The position numbers were made by a program, and so were the translations under genes. This document shows positions 7,392-15,959 of a stretch of DNA of 34,340 nucleotides, piece after piece. The DNA lies in NCBI GenBank assembly GCA_946040795.1, contig CAMGCK010000016.1:1-34340 (forward strand), read 5' to 3'. Origin of the DNA: an uncultured Lachnospiraceae bacterium. GTDB taxonomy: Bacteria; Bacillota; Clostridia; Lachnospirales; Lachnospiraceae. The stretch's first letter is position 1. Every line of letters starts with the position of its first letter. The notes beneath the pieces are model-generated. The model was not told the DNA's origin and did no database searches. It was given only the letters and a program-made list of their open reading frames with translations.

Positions 7392-8894
7392 ATGAAATAC
7401 AGTATAAAGAAAATCAGGAACGGACGGCGTGAGGCAGGACTGTTCCACAGGCTTTCAAGGCTTTCTTTTTTTGCGCTGATCTTAACCGCAGTGCTTATTG
7501 CGGCGGGATGCGCGGTACGGCGTCCAAGCGATGTTTCAGACTTAATGACTGAAAAAGGACCCGGCGCGTTGCAGGAAGCGGCGGATCACCCGGAGCAGGG
7601 ACTGTTTGAAGGTGTTGAAACGGCTGAGGATAGCGGGGCATTTACGGAGTTCGGAATTACAAAAATGCAGACTGAAAGCAGCTGTATTGAGGAAGATTCG
7701 AAAAGCAGCGAGTCGGACGAAGAAAACGTACACAGTTTGCCGGATGAAGAAACGGAATCGGATAGCACAGAAACTGAAGAAAAAGAAGCGCACAGGATCG
7801 TTGCGGTGACCAATCTGATCAAGCCCGGCACCAAGGAAGCGTGGGAGGCAGCGCGGCCCAAGACCGTGAAGATCGCAGCCATCGGAGATATGCTCATGCA
7901 TCCGTCGGTCAGCGGTCTTGCGTTTCAGGCAGACGGAAGCATCGATTACAGTTTTATTTTTGACCCCATTCGCAAGGACGTGCAGAAGGCTGATCTGGCC
8001 GCCGTCAACAACGAAGTCCCCATGGCCGGAAATCAGCTCGGCCTTCAGAATTATCCCAACTTCAATGTCTTTACGGAACTTGGTGACGCTGAAGTCGCTG
8101 CAGGCTTCAATGTGATCCTGAACGCCACGAACCACACCATGGATCAGGGCCTGAACGGGGCGCTGAACACGCTGAATTTCTGGAAAAAGTACCCGGAGAT
8201 CACGATCCTCGGCCTTCATGAGACGGCGGAGGAAAAAGAAAAACTTCATATTGTTGAGGTGAACGGAGTCCGCATTGCCATGCTGAATTATACCTATGGC
8301 AGCAACGGCGGCGTAGCATGGGACCGTCCGTATCTTCTGGATCTGATGGTCAATGGAACCCGTGAACAGATTCGTAGCGAACTGCAGCGCGCGGAAGCGG
8401 AAGCGGACTTTACGATCGTCTTCCCGCACTGGGGCACGGAGTATCAGCTGCATGAAGACGCATCTCAGCAGGAATGGGCACAGTTCTTTACGGAAAACGG
8501 TGCCGATCTGATCATCGGAACACATCCGCACTGCCTGGAGCCGGTACGTGAGATCACCGCGGCAAACGGCAACACCGCATTGTGTTATTATTCGCTGGGA
8601 AACTATATTTCCATGCAGGATGAAACCATCAGCATGCTGGGCGGACTGGCTGAGATCACGTTAATCAGTGACAGCAGCGGAGTGCGCATCCGGGATCACA
8701 GCATGGATTATCTGGTCACGCATTACGAATGGGATATGGACATGGCCTATGTGACGCGCCTTGAAAATTATACGGAGGAACTGGCAGCGCGCCACGGCAT
8801 CCGGACGCACGGCTTTACCGGCGGTGATCTGAATGCCTGTTATCCGTTCCAGCTGAGTACATTTTACCGTGTGGTGGATGAAATCAGTCAATGA
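7392..8894 (+). CDS. CapA-family metallophosphatase-like lipoprotein
   Basis: The 500-residue protein has a long basic N terminus, a hydrophobic segment (about 24-39) and the lipobox LIAAGC with C40. An acidic, low-complexity spacer (about 55-145, many Glu/Ser) then reaches the CapA domain. That domain shows GD166-MLMH170, NNE, NHTMDQG, HWGTEY and GTHPH, the metal-binding motifs of the calcineurin-like fold used by CapA/PgsA poly-gamma-glutamate proteins. No capB or capC homologue is present, so capsule synthesis is not implied; orphan CapA lipoproteins are common in Clostridia. I chose the ATG at 7392, with AAGGTG 10 nt upstream. A TTG at 7335 in frame would add 19 residues but coincides with the -10 box. 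A short overlapping frame at 7355-7432 precedes it. Confidence 0.88.
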   Translation: MKYSIKKIRNGRREAGLFHRLSRLSFFALILTAVLIAAGCAVRRPSDVSDLMTEKGPGALQEAADHPEQGLFEGVETAEDSGAFTEFGITKMQTESSCIEEDSKSSESDEENVHSLPDEETESDSTETEEKEAHRIVAVTNLIKPGTKEAWEAARPKTVKIAAIGDMLMHPSVSGLAFQADGSIDYSFIFDPIRKDVQKADLAAVNNEVPMAGNQLGLQNYPNFNVFTELGDAEVAAGFNVILNATNHTMDQGLNGALNTLNFWKKYPEITILGLHETAEEKEKLHIVEVNGVRIAMLNYTYGSNGGVAWDRPYLLDLMVNGTREQIRSELQRAEAEADFTIVFPHWGTEYQLHEDASQQEWAQFFTENGADLIIGTHPHCLEPVREITAANGNTALCYYSLGNYISMQDETISMLGGLAEITLISDSSGVRIRDHSMDYLVTHYEWDMDMAYVTRLENYTEELAARHGIRTHGFTGGDLNACYPFQLSTFYRVVDEISQ

Positions 8895-8963
8895 GCGGCA
8901 AGAGCAGTACTTTCAATATCCGTCAAGCGCAGCGCTGCCGATAACCGTCTGAGCTCCGCGGCA

Positions 8964-8992
8964 TTGACGAAAAACCGGTTCAACCGTATAAT
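8964..8992 (+). promoter_or_regulatory. lepA promoter
   Basis: TTGACG at 8964-8969 and a perfect TATAAT at 8987-8992 are spaced by 17 nt. The expected start near 8999 leaves a leader of about 115 nt that contains two hairpin repeats. Confidence 0.82.
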
Positions 8993-9001
8993 AATAGAAT
9001 A

Positions 9002-9062
9002 CGGCAGTTCAGCTGCCGATGAAACGAAAGATCCGGCAGTTCAGCTGCCGATGTAACGAAAG
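9002..9062 (+). repeat. Two tandem hairpin repeats in the lepA leader
   Basis: Two 29-nt copies (9002-9030 and 9034-9062) differ at one base and start 32 nt apart. Each begins with CGGCAGTTCAGCTGCCG, whose 6-bp arms close a 5-nt loop, followed by ATG(A/T)AACGAAAG. They start within a few bases of the predicted transcript start. They could be RNA hairpins at the 5' end or a duplicated DNA operator. Confidence 0.75.
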
Positions 9063-9114
9063 CATTTACGATCCGGAGCACAGACTTCGAACATATGGAA
9101 AGGGAACGATACCC

Positions 9115-10932
9115 ATGGCAAAAACGGACATGACAAAGATCCGCAATTTCTGTATCATTGCGCACATCGACCACGGCAAATCCACACTGGCAGACCGCAT
9201 CATTGAAAAGACAGGTCTTCTGACCGAGCGTGAGATGCAGGATCAGGTGCTGGACAATATGGACCTGGAGCGCGAGCGCGGCATAACCATTAAGGCGCAG
9301 GCGGTCCGCACGGTCTATCAGGCGCAGGACGGAAACGAATACATTTTCAATCTGATCGATACTCCCGGGCACGTGGACTTCAACTACGAAGTCAGCCGCT
9401 CTCTGGCAGCCTGCGACGGTGCCATTCTGGTAGTTGACGCGGCACAGGGCATTGAAGCACAGACACTGGCCAATGTTTATCTGGCATTGGACCACGACCT
9501 GGAAGTTTTCCCGGTCATCAACAAGATCGACCTGCCGTCCGCCATGCCGGATCAGGTGGCGCAGGAAATCGAGGATGTCATCGGCATCGAGGCCATGGAT
9601 GCGCCCCGTATTTCCGCAAAGCGCGGCCTGAATATTGAGGAGGTGCTGGAAGCCATCGTGGAAAAGATCCCGGCACCGGAAGGTGATCCGGAGGCGCCGC
9701 TTCAGGCACTGATCTTTGACAGCATTTACGACTCCTATAAAGGCGTCATTATTTTCTGCCGCATCAAGAACGGCTCCGTGAAGCCGGGCACCCGCATCCA
9801 TATGATGGCGACCGGCGCGGAAGCGGATGTTGTGGAAGTGGGCTATTTTGGCGCAGGTCAGTACATTCCTTCTTCGGACGGTCTGTCTGCCGGCATGGTC
9901 GGCTATATCATGGCTTCCATCAAGAATGTGCAGGATACCCGCGTGGGCGATACCGTTACGGAGGCCCTGAACCCCTGCAAGGAAGCGCTTCCCGGTTATA
10001 AGCAGGTTCTGCCGATGGTATACTGCGGCCTTTATCCGGCTGACGGCGCGCACTATCAGGATCTTCGCGACGCGCTGGAAAAACTGAAGCTGAACGACGC
10101 GTCTCTGTTCTTTGAGCCGGAGACCTCCATCGCCCTGGGCTTTGGTTTCCGCTGCGGTTTCCTGGGCCTTCTCCATCTGGAGATCATCGAGGAACGTCTG
10201 GAACGTGAATACAATCTGGACCTTGTCACCACGGCGCCGTCCGTTGTTTACAAGATCCACAAGGTCACCGGAGAGGTGGTGGAGCTGACGAATCCTACCA
10301 ACATGCCGGATCCTTCGGAGATCGATTACATGGAAGAGCCCTTCGTTTCATCGGAGATCATGGTTACGTCCGATTACATCGGCGCCATCATGGATCTCTG
10401 CCAGGAACGCCGCGGTGTCTACCAGAGTATCGAATACATCGAGGCCAACCGTGCGATCCTGCGGTATGAGCTTCCGCTGAATGAGATCATTTATGACTTC
10501 TACGACGCGCTGAAGAGCCGTTCCAGAGGTTATGCTTCCTTTGATTATGAACTGAAGGGCTATGTGAAGTCGGAGCTTGTCAAGCTGGACATCCTGGTTA
10601 ACCGGGAGGAGATCGACGCTCTTTCCTTCATCGTCTATGCCGGCAGCGCATATGACCGCGGCCGCCGCATGTGCGAAAAGCTGAAGGATGAAATTCCGAA
10701 GCACCTGTTCGAAATTCCGGTACAGGCGGCCATCGGATCCAAGATCATCGCCCGTGAAACCGTCAAGGCTGTCCGCAAGGACGTCCTGGCCAAGTGCTAC
10801 GGCGGCGATATTTCCCGTAAGAAAAAGCTTCTGGAAAAGCAGAAGGAAGGTAAAAAGCGCATGAGGACCTTCGGTAATGTGGAAATTCCGCAGAGCGCGT
10901 TCATGTCGGTATTAAAACTGGATGAAGATTAA
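9115..10932 (+). CDS. lepA: Elongation factor 4 (LepA), translational GTPase
   Basis: The 605-residue length is normal for the family. The GTPase motifs are intact: AHIDHGKS at 16-23, DTPGH at 82-86 and NKID at 136-139. The LepA-specific C-terminal domain follows, ending in the basic segment [15 protein letters not shown], which contacts the ribosome. LepA acts on ribosomes and is linked to back-translocation and 30S biogenesis. I chose the ATG at 9115 with AAAGGGA 10 nt upstream; the frame stays open to an ATG at 9019, but that lies inside the leader repeats and lacks a binding site. hemW follows after 20 nt, the usual lepA-hemW order in Firmicutes. Confidence 0.97.
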   Translation: MAKTDMTKIRNFCIIAHIDHGKSTLADRIIEKTGLLTEREMQDQVLDNMDLERERGITIKAQAVRTVYQAQDGNEYIFNLIDTPGHVDFNYEVSRSLAACDGAILVVDAAQGIEAQTLANVYLALDHDLEVFPVINKIDLPSAMPDQVAQEIEDVIGIEAMDAPRISAKRGLNIEEVLEAIVEKIPAPEGDPEAPLQALIFDSIYDSYKGVIIFCRIKNGSVKPGTRIHMMATGAEADVVEVGYFGAGQYIPSSDGLSAGMVGYIMASIKNVQDTRVGDTVTEALNPCKEALPGYKQVLPMVYCGLYPADGAHYQDLRDALEKLKLNDASLFFEPETSIALGFGFRCGFLGLLHLEIIEERLEREYNLDLVTTAPSVVYKIHKVTGEVVELTNPTNMPDPSEIDYMEEPFVSSEIMVTSDYIGAIMDLCQERRGVYQSIEYIEANRAILRYELPLNEIIYDFYDALKSRSRGYASFDYELKGYVKSELVKLDILVNREEIDALSFIVYAGSAYDRGRRMCEKLKDEIPKHLFEIPVQAAIGSKIIARETVKAVRKDVLAKCYGGDISRKKKLLEKQKEGKKRMRTFGNVEIPQSAFMSVLKLDED

Positions 10933-10952
10933 CTGAAAAACGGAGTGTGATT

Positions 10953-12764
10953 ATGGAAGAAAGCAAGAAAAGGAATGCTGAGATCTATGTTCACATTCCG
11001 TTTTGCGTTAAAAAGTGCGGGTACTGCGACTTTTATTCCGGCGCGTACGATGAAGATAAGAAGGCGCGTTATTTCAGGGAATTGAATGAGGAAATCAGGG
11101 CATTCGGTAAAATCGGGGATCTGGACGGCAGCGCGGCACGGAAAAGCATATACGGCACGCCGGAGAATTACCGGATCGTCAGCATTTTCATCGGCGGCGG
11201 GACACCGTCATCCGTGGAACCTGCACGAATCGGGGAGGTCCTTAACAGTATCCGGGAGACCTTTGAGGTAGCGGAGGATACGGAGATCAGCATAGAAGCG
11301 AATCCGGGCACGCTGGATCCGGAAAAGATGCGGGCGTACCGCGCCATGGGGATCAATCGGCTTTCCATGGGGCTGCAGTCCGCGGATGACGCGCTTCTGA
11401 AAAAACTGGGGCGCATCCATACCTTTGGGGAGTTTCTGGATAATTACCGCGCGGCGCGGGAGGCGGGATTTACGAACATCAACATCGACCTGATGTCCGG
11501 GCTTCCGGGACAGAAGGCGCAGGACCACAAAAACACACTCAAAAAGGTACTTGAATTACAGCCTGAGCATCTTTCCTGCTACAGCCTCATCATCGAGGAA
11601 AACACGCTTTTTTACACGCTGTACAGCGAGAATCGGGCAGGGCTTCCGTCGGAGGAAGAGGATCGGGCCATGTACCGGGATACCAAGGAGGTCCTGCAGG
11701 AAGCCGGGTATGAACGGTATGAGATCTCCAACTATGCGAAGGAGGGTTATCCCTGCAGACACAACGTGGGATACTGGACCGGTGTGCCGTATCTGGGATT
11801 CGGCGCGGCAGCGGCGTCCTACCTTCCGCTTTACGGGGCAGACGGCAGAGAAACAGGACTGTACCGACGCGAGAAAAACGCGTCGTCGCTTGCGTATCGT
11901 GATCTTCCCAAAGAGGAGGTCGAGGTCCTTTCACCGGAGGACCAAATGGCGGAATTCATGATTCTGGGACTTCGGATGACAGCCGGGATCGATCCCGCGG
12001 AGTTTAACCGTCGGTTCGGCATATCCCTGGATGAAAAATACGGTGATATCGTGAAAAAGCACATCGGCTGGGGAACACTGGAAAAAGCGGAGGGCAGGAT
12101 GTCCGGGCTTCCGGGACAGAAGGCGCAGGACCACAAAAACACACTCAAAAAGGTACTTGAATTACAGCCTGAGCATCTTTCCTGCTACAGCCTCATCATC
12201 GAGGAAAACACGCTTTTTTACACGCTGTACAGCGAGAATCGGGCAGGGCTTCCGTCGGAGGAAGAGGATCGGGCCATGTACCGGGATACCAAGGAGGTCC
12301 TGCAGGAAGCCGGGTATGAACGGTATGAGATCTCCAACTATGCGAAGGAGGGTTATCCCTGCAGACACAACGTGGGATACTGGACCGGTGTGCCGTATCT
12401 GGGATTCGGCGCGGCAGCGGCGTCCTACCTTCCGCTTTACGGGGCAGACGGCAGAGAAACAGGACTGTACCGACGCGAGAAAAACGCGTCGTCGCTTGCG
12501 TATCGTGATCTTCCCAAAGAGGAGGTCGAGGTCCTTTCACCGGAGGACCAAATGGCGGAATTCATGATTCTGGGACTTCGGATGACAGCCGGGATCGATC
12601 CCGCGGAGTTTAACCGTCGGTTCGGCATATCCCTGGATGAAAAATACGGTGATATCGTGAAAAAGCACATCGGCTGGGGAACACTGGAAAAAGCGGAGGG
12701 CAGGATCCGGCTCACGGAATACGGCCTGGATGTTTCCAATATGGTATTTGAAGAATTCATTTGA
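10953..12764 (+). CDS. hemW: HemW-like radical SAM protein with internal tandem duplication
   Basis: The N-terminal radical SAM domain has the 4Fe-4S motif C18-x3-C22-x2-C25 (HIPFCVKKCGYCDFYSG), the HemW form. HemW proteins are heme chaperones related to coproporphyrinogen III dehydrogenase and are usually about 380-400 residues. This one has 603 because residues 181-382 are repeated exactly as 383-584, followed by the normal end (585-603). Removing one unit gives 401 residues. The repeated block covers the last part of the SAM barrel plus most of the HemN C-terminal domain, so the product would be one normal protein with an extra block inserted, or misfolded. The ATG at 10953 has GGAG 7 nt upstream; a GTG at 10947 is less likely. 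It is cotranscribed with lepA. Confidence 0.9.
   Translation: MEESKKRNAEIYVHIPFCVKKCGYCDFYSGAYDEDKKARYFRELNEEIRAFGKIGDLDGSAARKSIYGTPENYRIVSIFIGGGTPSSVEPARIGEVLNSIRETFEVAEDTEISIEANPGTLDPEKMRAYRAMGINRLSMGLQSADDALLKKLGRIHTFGEFLDNYRAAREAGFTNINIDLMSGLPGQKAQDHKNTLKKVLELQPEHLSCYSLIIEENTLFYTLYSENRAGLPSEEEDRAMYRDTKEVLQEAGYERYEISNYAKEGYPCRHNVGYWTGVPYLGFGAAAASYLPLYGADGRETGLYRREKNASSLAYRDLPKEEVEVLSPEDQMAEFMILGLRMTAGIDPAEFNRRFGISLDEKYGDIVKKHIGWGTLEKAEGRMSGLPGQKAQDHKNTLKKVLELQPEHLSCYSLIIEENTLFYTLYSENRAGLPSEEEDRAMYRDTKEVLQEAGYERYEISNYAKEGYPCRHNVGYWTGVPYLGFGAAAASYLPLYGADGRETGLYRREKNASSLAYRDLPKEEVEVLSPEDQMAEFMILGLRMTAGIDPAEFNRRFGISLDEKYGDIVKKHIGWGTLEKAEGRIRLTEYGLDVSNMVFEEFI
11492..12706 (+). repeat. Perfect 606-nt in-frame tandem duplication inside hemW
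   Basis: Copy 1 starts at 11492 and copy 2 at 12098, a period of 606 nt (202 codons). The trinucleotide GAT occurs at 11492-11494, at the junction 12098-12100, and at the end 12704-12706. Homology therefore ends in 3-bp microhomology. The copies appear identical throughout. Confidence 0.97.
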
Positions 12765-12778
12765 CAGGGGGGGCTTAC

Positions 12779-15148
12779 ATGAAGACAGACCTTGAATTTG
12801 AGCAGGAACTTGCGGCTTCCGGCATGGTACATTTCCGGATGCTTCCGGACGACGCGGAGAGTCTGGACCGGTACTTTGCCGGAAAAAAGACCGAGGCATC
12901 GGCGGCTTTATGGGACGGACAGAAGGCAGAGGCATTCTGCCTGGAAGGGGTTGGCAGTGCCGCTTTGTCTGAAGAGACTCCCGGCGCAATTCTTCTTTCC
13001 GCGCCGGCACGCGGTCTTGAACGCTGGCCAGACGGCTGTCCCGATGACGGAGATTACTGTAATTTCGGCGCATTGAACGCCAGTCTGATTCCTGCGCTTT
13101 CCGATTGGCGGACGTATAACCGCATCGTGTTTGAGGTGTATCCCCGTACGAAGGGCATGCATTCACCGATGCTTTCGCTCCAGCTTTATAATGACGGTGA
13201 GGTGAAGATCCCGGACCGCTACGCCCGTGAAGGATTTCACACCGTGTATCTCAGAAACGGTCAGTGGAACACCGTCATCTGGGAGTTTCCCTCCCTGCCG
13301 CGCGACCGGGTGACCAAATTCACGTTCCAGGTCAATTCCTACGGCAAAGAACTTTCCATGGAAGACGTGATCTCCATGGAGATCCGCGGCATCCGGCTGG
13401 AACAAGTATCGGAGGTCAGCCATACACTGGACTGGGAAACGGATCCCGGCATGGTGGTCTGCCCCACAAACGGCTATCTGCTGCATGGGAAAAAGACGGC
13501 AGTGACATCGGAAAACGCGGAACGGTTTACAGTAACGGATGCAGACGGAACGGCCGTATTCTCCGGAGAAACAGAGCGCGTGGAGAATGAAAAGGGCTGC
13601 TTTACGATCTGTGATTTTTCCGATCTTCAGGAGGCCGGCATGTATCGGGTCCGCTGCGGATCCGCGCAGTCGGTCCTGTTTACGGTTTCCGAGGAACCCT
13701 GGTACCGCGCACTCTGGAAAGCCGTGAATTATCTGTACAGTGAGCGATGCGGCTGTCCCGTTGGACGGGGCCACGGCACCTGTCATACGGACATTATAGC
13801 GCGGCATGCCGGAAAGACCATCGTATATAACGGCGGCTGGCATGATGCCGGCGATGTGAGCCAGCAGACGCTGCAGACCGGGGAAGTGGCATCGGCCCTT
13901 TTGAAGGCAGCCGCGGCAGTTAAGGACAAGCATACGGCACTTTACGCGCGTCTTATGGAAGAGGCGGCATGGGGCATCGATTTTGTGCTGAAGACCCGAT
14001 TCGGCGATGGGTTCCGCGCCACCAGTGCCGGGATCTGCCGATGGACCGACGGCTTCATCGGAACCTTTGATGACTGCCCGGCCCGAGTGCACGATCACTC
14101 TTTTGAAAATTATCTCTTGGCCGGCGTGGAAGCGGAGGCCGGAAAAGGCTTTGAAACGATGGACCCGGAGCTTGCGGACAAGTGCCGTGCCGCAGCTGTT
14201 CAGGATTTTGACTGGGCTGAAAAAGCTTTTATTGAACGCGGACCGGAACTTCCGAGTTTTTACGAGCATACTTACAACAGCAGCATTTCCCTGTATCATG
14301 CAGTGGCAGCAAGAACTGCGGTAAGGCTGTTCGCGCAGACTGAAGACGCGCGGTATGAAGAAGCAGCAGCGGCTCATCTGAAGGCGGTCATACGCTGTCA
14401 GGAGAACGGCGATACCGCGGGATGTCCCACCCGGGGATTTTTCTATCGGGACGAGGAAAAACGGACGATCGTTCACTTCAACCATCAGGCACGTTACGAA
14501 TGCTTTGCCGAGTGTTTTGCAGAAGCGCTCCGTGTACTTCCCGGACATCCGGACTGCGAAGCGTGGAAGAATGCACTGACGCTTTACGGCGGGTACATCA
14601 GGGACATGAACGCATACAGCGCGCCCTATGGCATGCAGCCGGCCGGACTCCATAAGAAGGATGAATATCTGGATGGCGATACCTTTAGGCTTCTGCATCT
14701 TCTGACAGCCTATGAAGATGAAAAGGAAAACTACAAAGAACAGCTGGAGAGCGCGATGCAGGTGAATGCGGACTATGCGGTCCGCATGTTCCCCATCTGG
14801 TTTTCATTCCGCGGCAATGCGGCGGTGCATCTGTCCGGCGGACTTTCCGCTGCCCGGACCGGTGAAGTACTGGGCGATGAAAAGCTGACAGAAATAGCAA
14901 GAGAGCAGCTTTATTTCCTGTTTGGAAAAAATCCGTTTGGACAGTCGCTCATGTACGGAGAGGGAAGCCGGTTCCCGGCGCTTTACGGAGCTCTGAACGG
15001 TGAAATGATGGGAGCGGTTCCGGTGGGCATGGAGACCCGGTTCAATGAGGATGTACCGTACTGGCCAGTGGAGAACAATGCGACATATAAGGAGGTGTGG
15101 ACATCGTCCGTGGGAAAGGTGCTGACGCTGATCGCAGCGCTCCTGTGA
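12779..15148 (+). CDS. Glycoside hydrolase family 9 protein with N-terminal Ig-like domain
   Basis: The 789-residue protein has an N-terminal beta-rich region (about 1-215), an Ig-like CelD_N-type domain (about 220-305), and a GH9 catalytic domain to the end. The GH9 signs are YLYSERCG, the general-base region H355-D356-A357-G358-D359, FGKNPFGQSLMYGEG near 715-735, and the likely acid E772 in TYKEVW. GH9 enzymes are mainly endo- or exo-beta-glucanases, with some exo-beta-glucosaminidases, acting by inversion. There is no signal peptide, so it should act in the cytoplasm on imported oligosaccharides (inference). Substrate is unknown. The ATG at 12779 follows a G-rich binding site, 14 nt after hemW. 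No clear terminator follows; a 6-bp hairpin at 15148-15162 lacks a T-run. Confidence 0.85.
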   Translation: MKTDLEFEQELAASGMVHFRMLPDDAESLDRYFAGKKTEASAALWDGQKAEAFCLEGVGSAALSEETPGAILLSAPARGLERWPDGCPDDGDYCNFGALNASLIPALSDWRTYNRIVFEVYPRTKGMHSPMLSLQLYNDGEVKIPDRYAREGFHTVYLRNGQWNTVIWEFPSLPRDRVTKFTFQVNSYGKELSMEDVISMEIRGIRLEQVSEVSHTLDWETDPGMVVCPTNGYLLHGKKTAVTSENAERFTVTDADGTAVFSGETERVENEKGCFTICDFSDLQEAGMYRVRCGSAQSVLFTVSEEPWYRALWKAVNYLYSERCGCPVGRGHGTCHTDIIARHAGKTIVYNGGWHDAGDVSQQTLQTGEVASALLKAAAAVKDKHTALYARLMEEAAWGIDFVLKTRFGDGFRATSAGICRWTDGFIGTFDDCPARVHDHSFENYLLAGVEAEAGKGFETMDPELADKCRAAAVQDFDWAEKAFIERGPELPSFYEHTYNSSISLYHAVAARTAVRLFAQTEDARYEEAAAAHLKAVIRCQENGDTAGCPTRGFFYRDEEKRTIVHFNHQARYECFAECFAEALRVLPGHPDCEAWKNALTLYGGYIRDMNAYSAPYGMQPAGLHKKDEYLDGDTFRLLHLLTAYEDEKENYKEQLESAMQVNADYAVRMFPIWFSFRGNAAVHLSGGLSAARTGEVLGDEKLTEIAREQLYFLFGKNPFGQSLMYGEGSRFPALYGALNGEMMGAVPVGMETRFNEDVPYWPVENNATYKEVWTSSVGKVLTLIAALL

Positions 15149-15225
15149 GTGGGAGCCCCACTGCAGAAGAAATACCAGATCGGGGATAATAATGAATTGG
15201 ACCCGTCGGGAGATTGCAGCGAGCG

Positions 15226-15885
15226 TCAGATCTTGCCGGCACACCAGTCGAGTGCATTCATCAGTATCGTCTGGAAGTTCGGATCTTTGAAGACCGCTTC
15301 GGTATGGCCCGGTGTCAGTACGCAGACACGGCCGTTTCCGATGGTGCGGGTGTAACCGGAAACGACATCGCCGCCGGTTGCGGAAGTGGTATGCAGGAAG
15401 ACATTGATGTCATCTGCCAGGATCTCGATGTTGTAATGCTCATCGCGTACATCAAAAGCTTCTGCGCCTGCGGTAATGGGATGTTCACCGACCGGCTCCA
15501 CATGGGTCAGGCAGCGCGGCGGATGACCGATGAAGGCATTGCCGTTGATCTCCGTCATTTCAGGAGCATTCTTCTTGCTGAAGACATTGCCTGCGTGAAG
15601 GAACAGAATACCGCCGCCGTTTTCCACATATGCGCGGAAATCCTCCGGCATGCATTCGGTGACCGTAGGCTCAAACCAGGGTGCGGAATTGGCCTGATTG
15701 ACTGCATTGCCCTTGGCAATGATCACGACCGGAAAAGCCTGTACAAATTCCGGAGTGAGGATGTCCTTGGCGGTTCTGACGCAGTCCAGTTCGTATTCGT
15801 CAAAGCGTGCCGGGAAGGACTTCAGACCGCGGTCGATGACCTCAGCCGGATGCCATAAATCGTCGTAAATAAGAAGTACTTTCAT
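15226..15885 (-). CDS. ThuA-like (trehalose-utilisation/glutamine amidotransferase-like) protein
   Basis: The 219-residue protein has the ThuA fold: MKVLLIYDD at the N terminus, an FRAYVENGGGILFLHAGN segment in the middle, then GHPP, a HPIT stretch and GRVCVLTPGHTE near the C terminus. ThuA domains belong to the class I glutamine amidotransferase-like superfamily and appear in sugar-catabolic loci; the biochemical role is often undefined, although some take part in keto-sugar metabolism. The start at 15885 has a perfect AGGAGG. A strong promoter is shared in the 74-bp gap with the divergent isomerase-like gene, suggesting joint use in sugar metabolism (inference). Confidence 0.82.
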   Translation of the reverse strand: MKVLLIYDDLWHPAEVIDRGLKSFPARFDEYELDCVRTAKDILTPEFVQAFPVVIIAKGNAVNQANSAPWFEPTVTECMPEDFRAYVENGGGILFLHAGNVFSKKNAPEMTEINGNAFIGHPPRCLTHVEPVGEHPITAGAEAFDVRDEHYNIEILADDINVFLHTTSATGGDVVSGYTRTIGNGRVCVLTPGHTEAVFKDPNFQTILMNALDWCAGKI

Positions 15886-15916
15886 AATGCCCTCCTGAGC
15901 GTTGATTGTTGAAAAA

Positions 15917-15945
15917 AGTGTAGCATCAGGGGCGGTAATTGTCAA
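15917..15945 (-). promoter_or_regulatory. Promoter of the ThuA-like gene
   Basis: On the minus strand TTGACA (15945-15940) and TACACT (15922-15917) are 17 nt apart. I found no equally good promoter on the plus strand for the divergent gene. Confidence 0.75.
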
Positions 15946-15959
15946 TAAAGGAGAGAAAC

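Noticed and set aside
8980-10260. 426-codon antisense frame opposite lepA
   Set aside because: lepA is unambiguous and the antisense product has no family features.
11492-12706. Reading the hemW region as two adjacent genes
   Set aside because: The frame is continuous, the second copy lacks the radical SAM cysteine motif, and no start with a binding site occurs at the junction.
13163-14698. 511-codon antisense frame opposite the GH9 gene
   Set aside because: No recognisable domain; the GH9 motifs are on the plus strand. A shadow of biased codon use.
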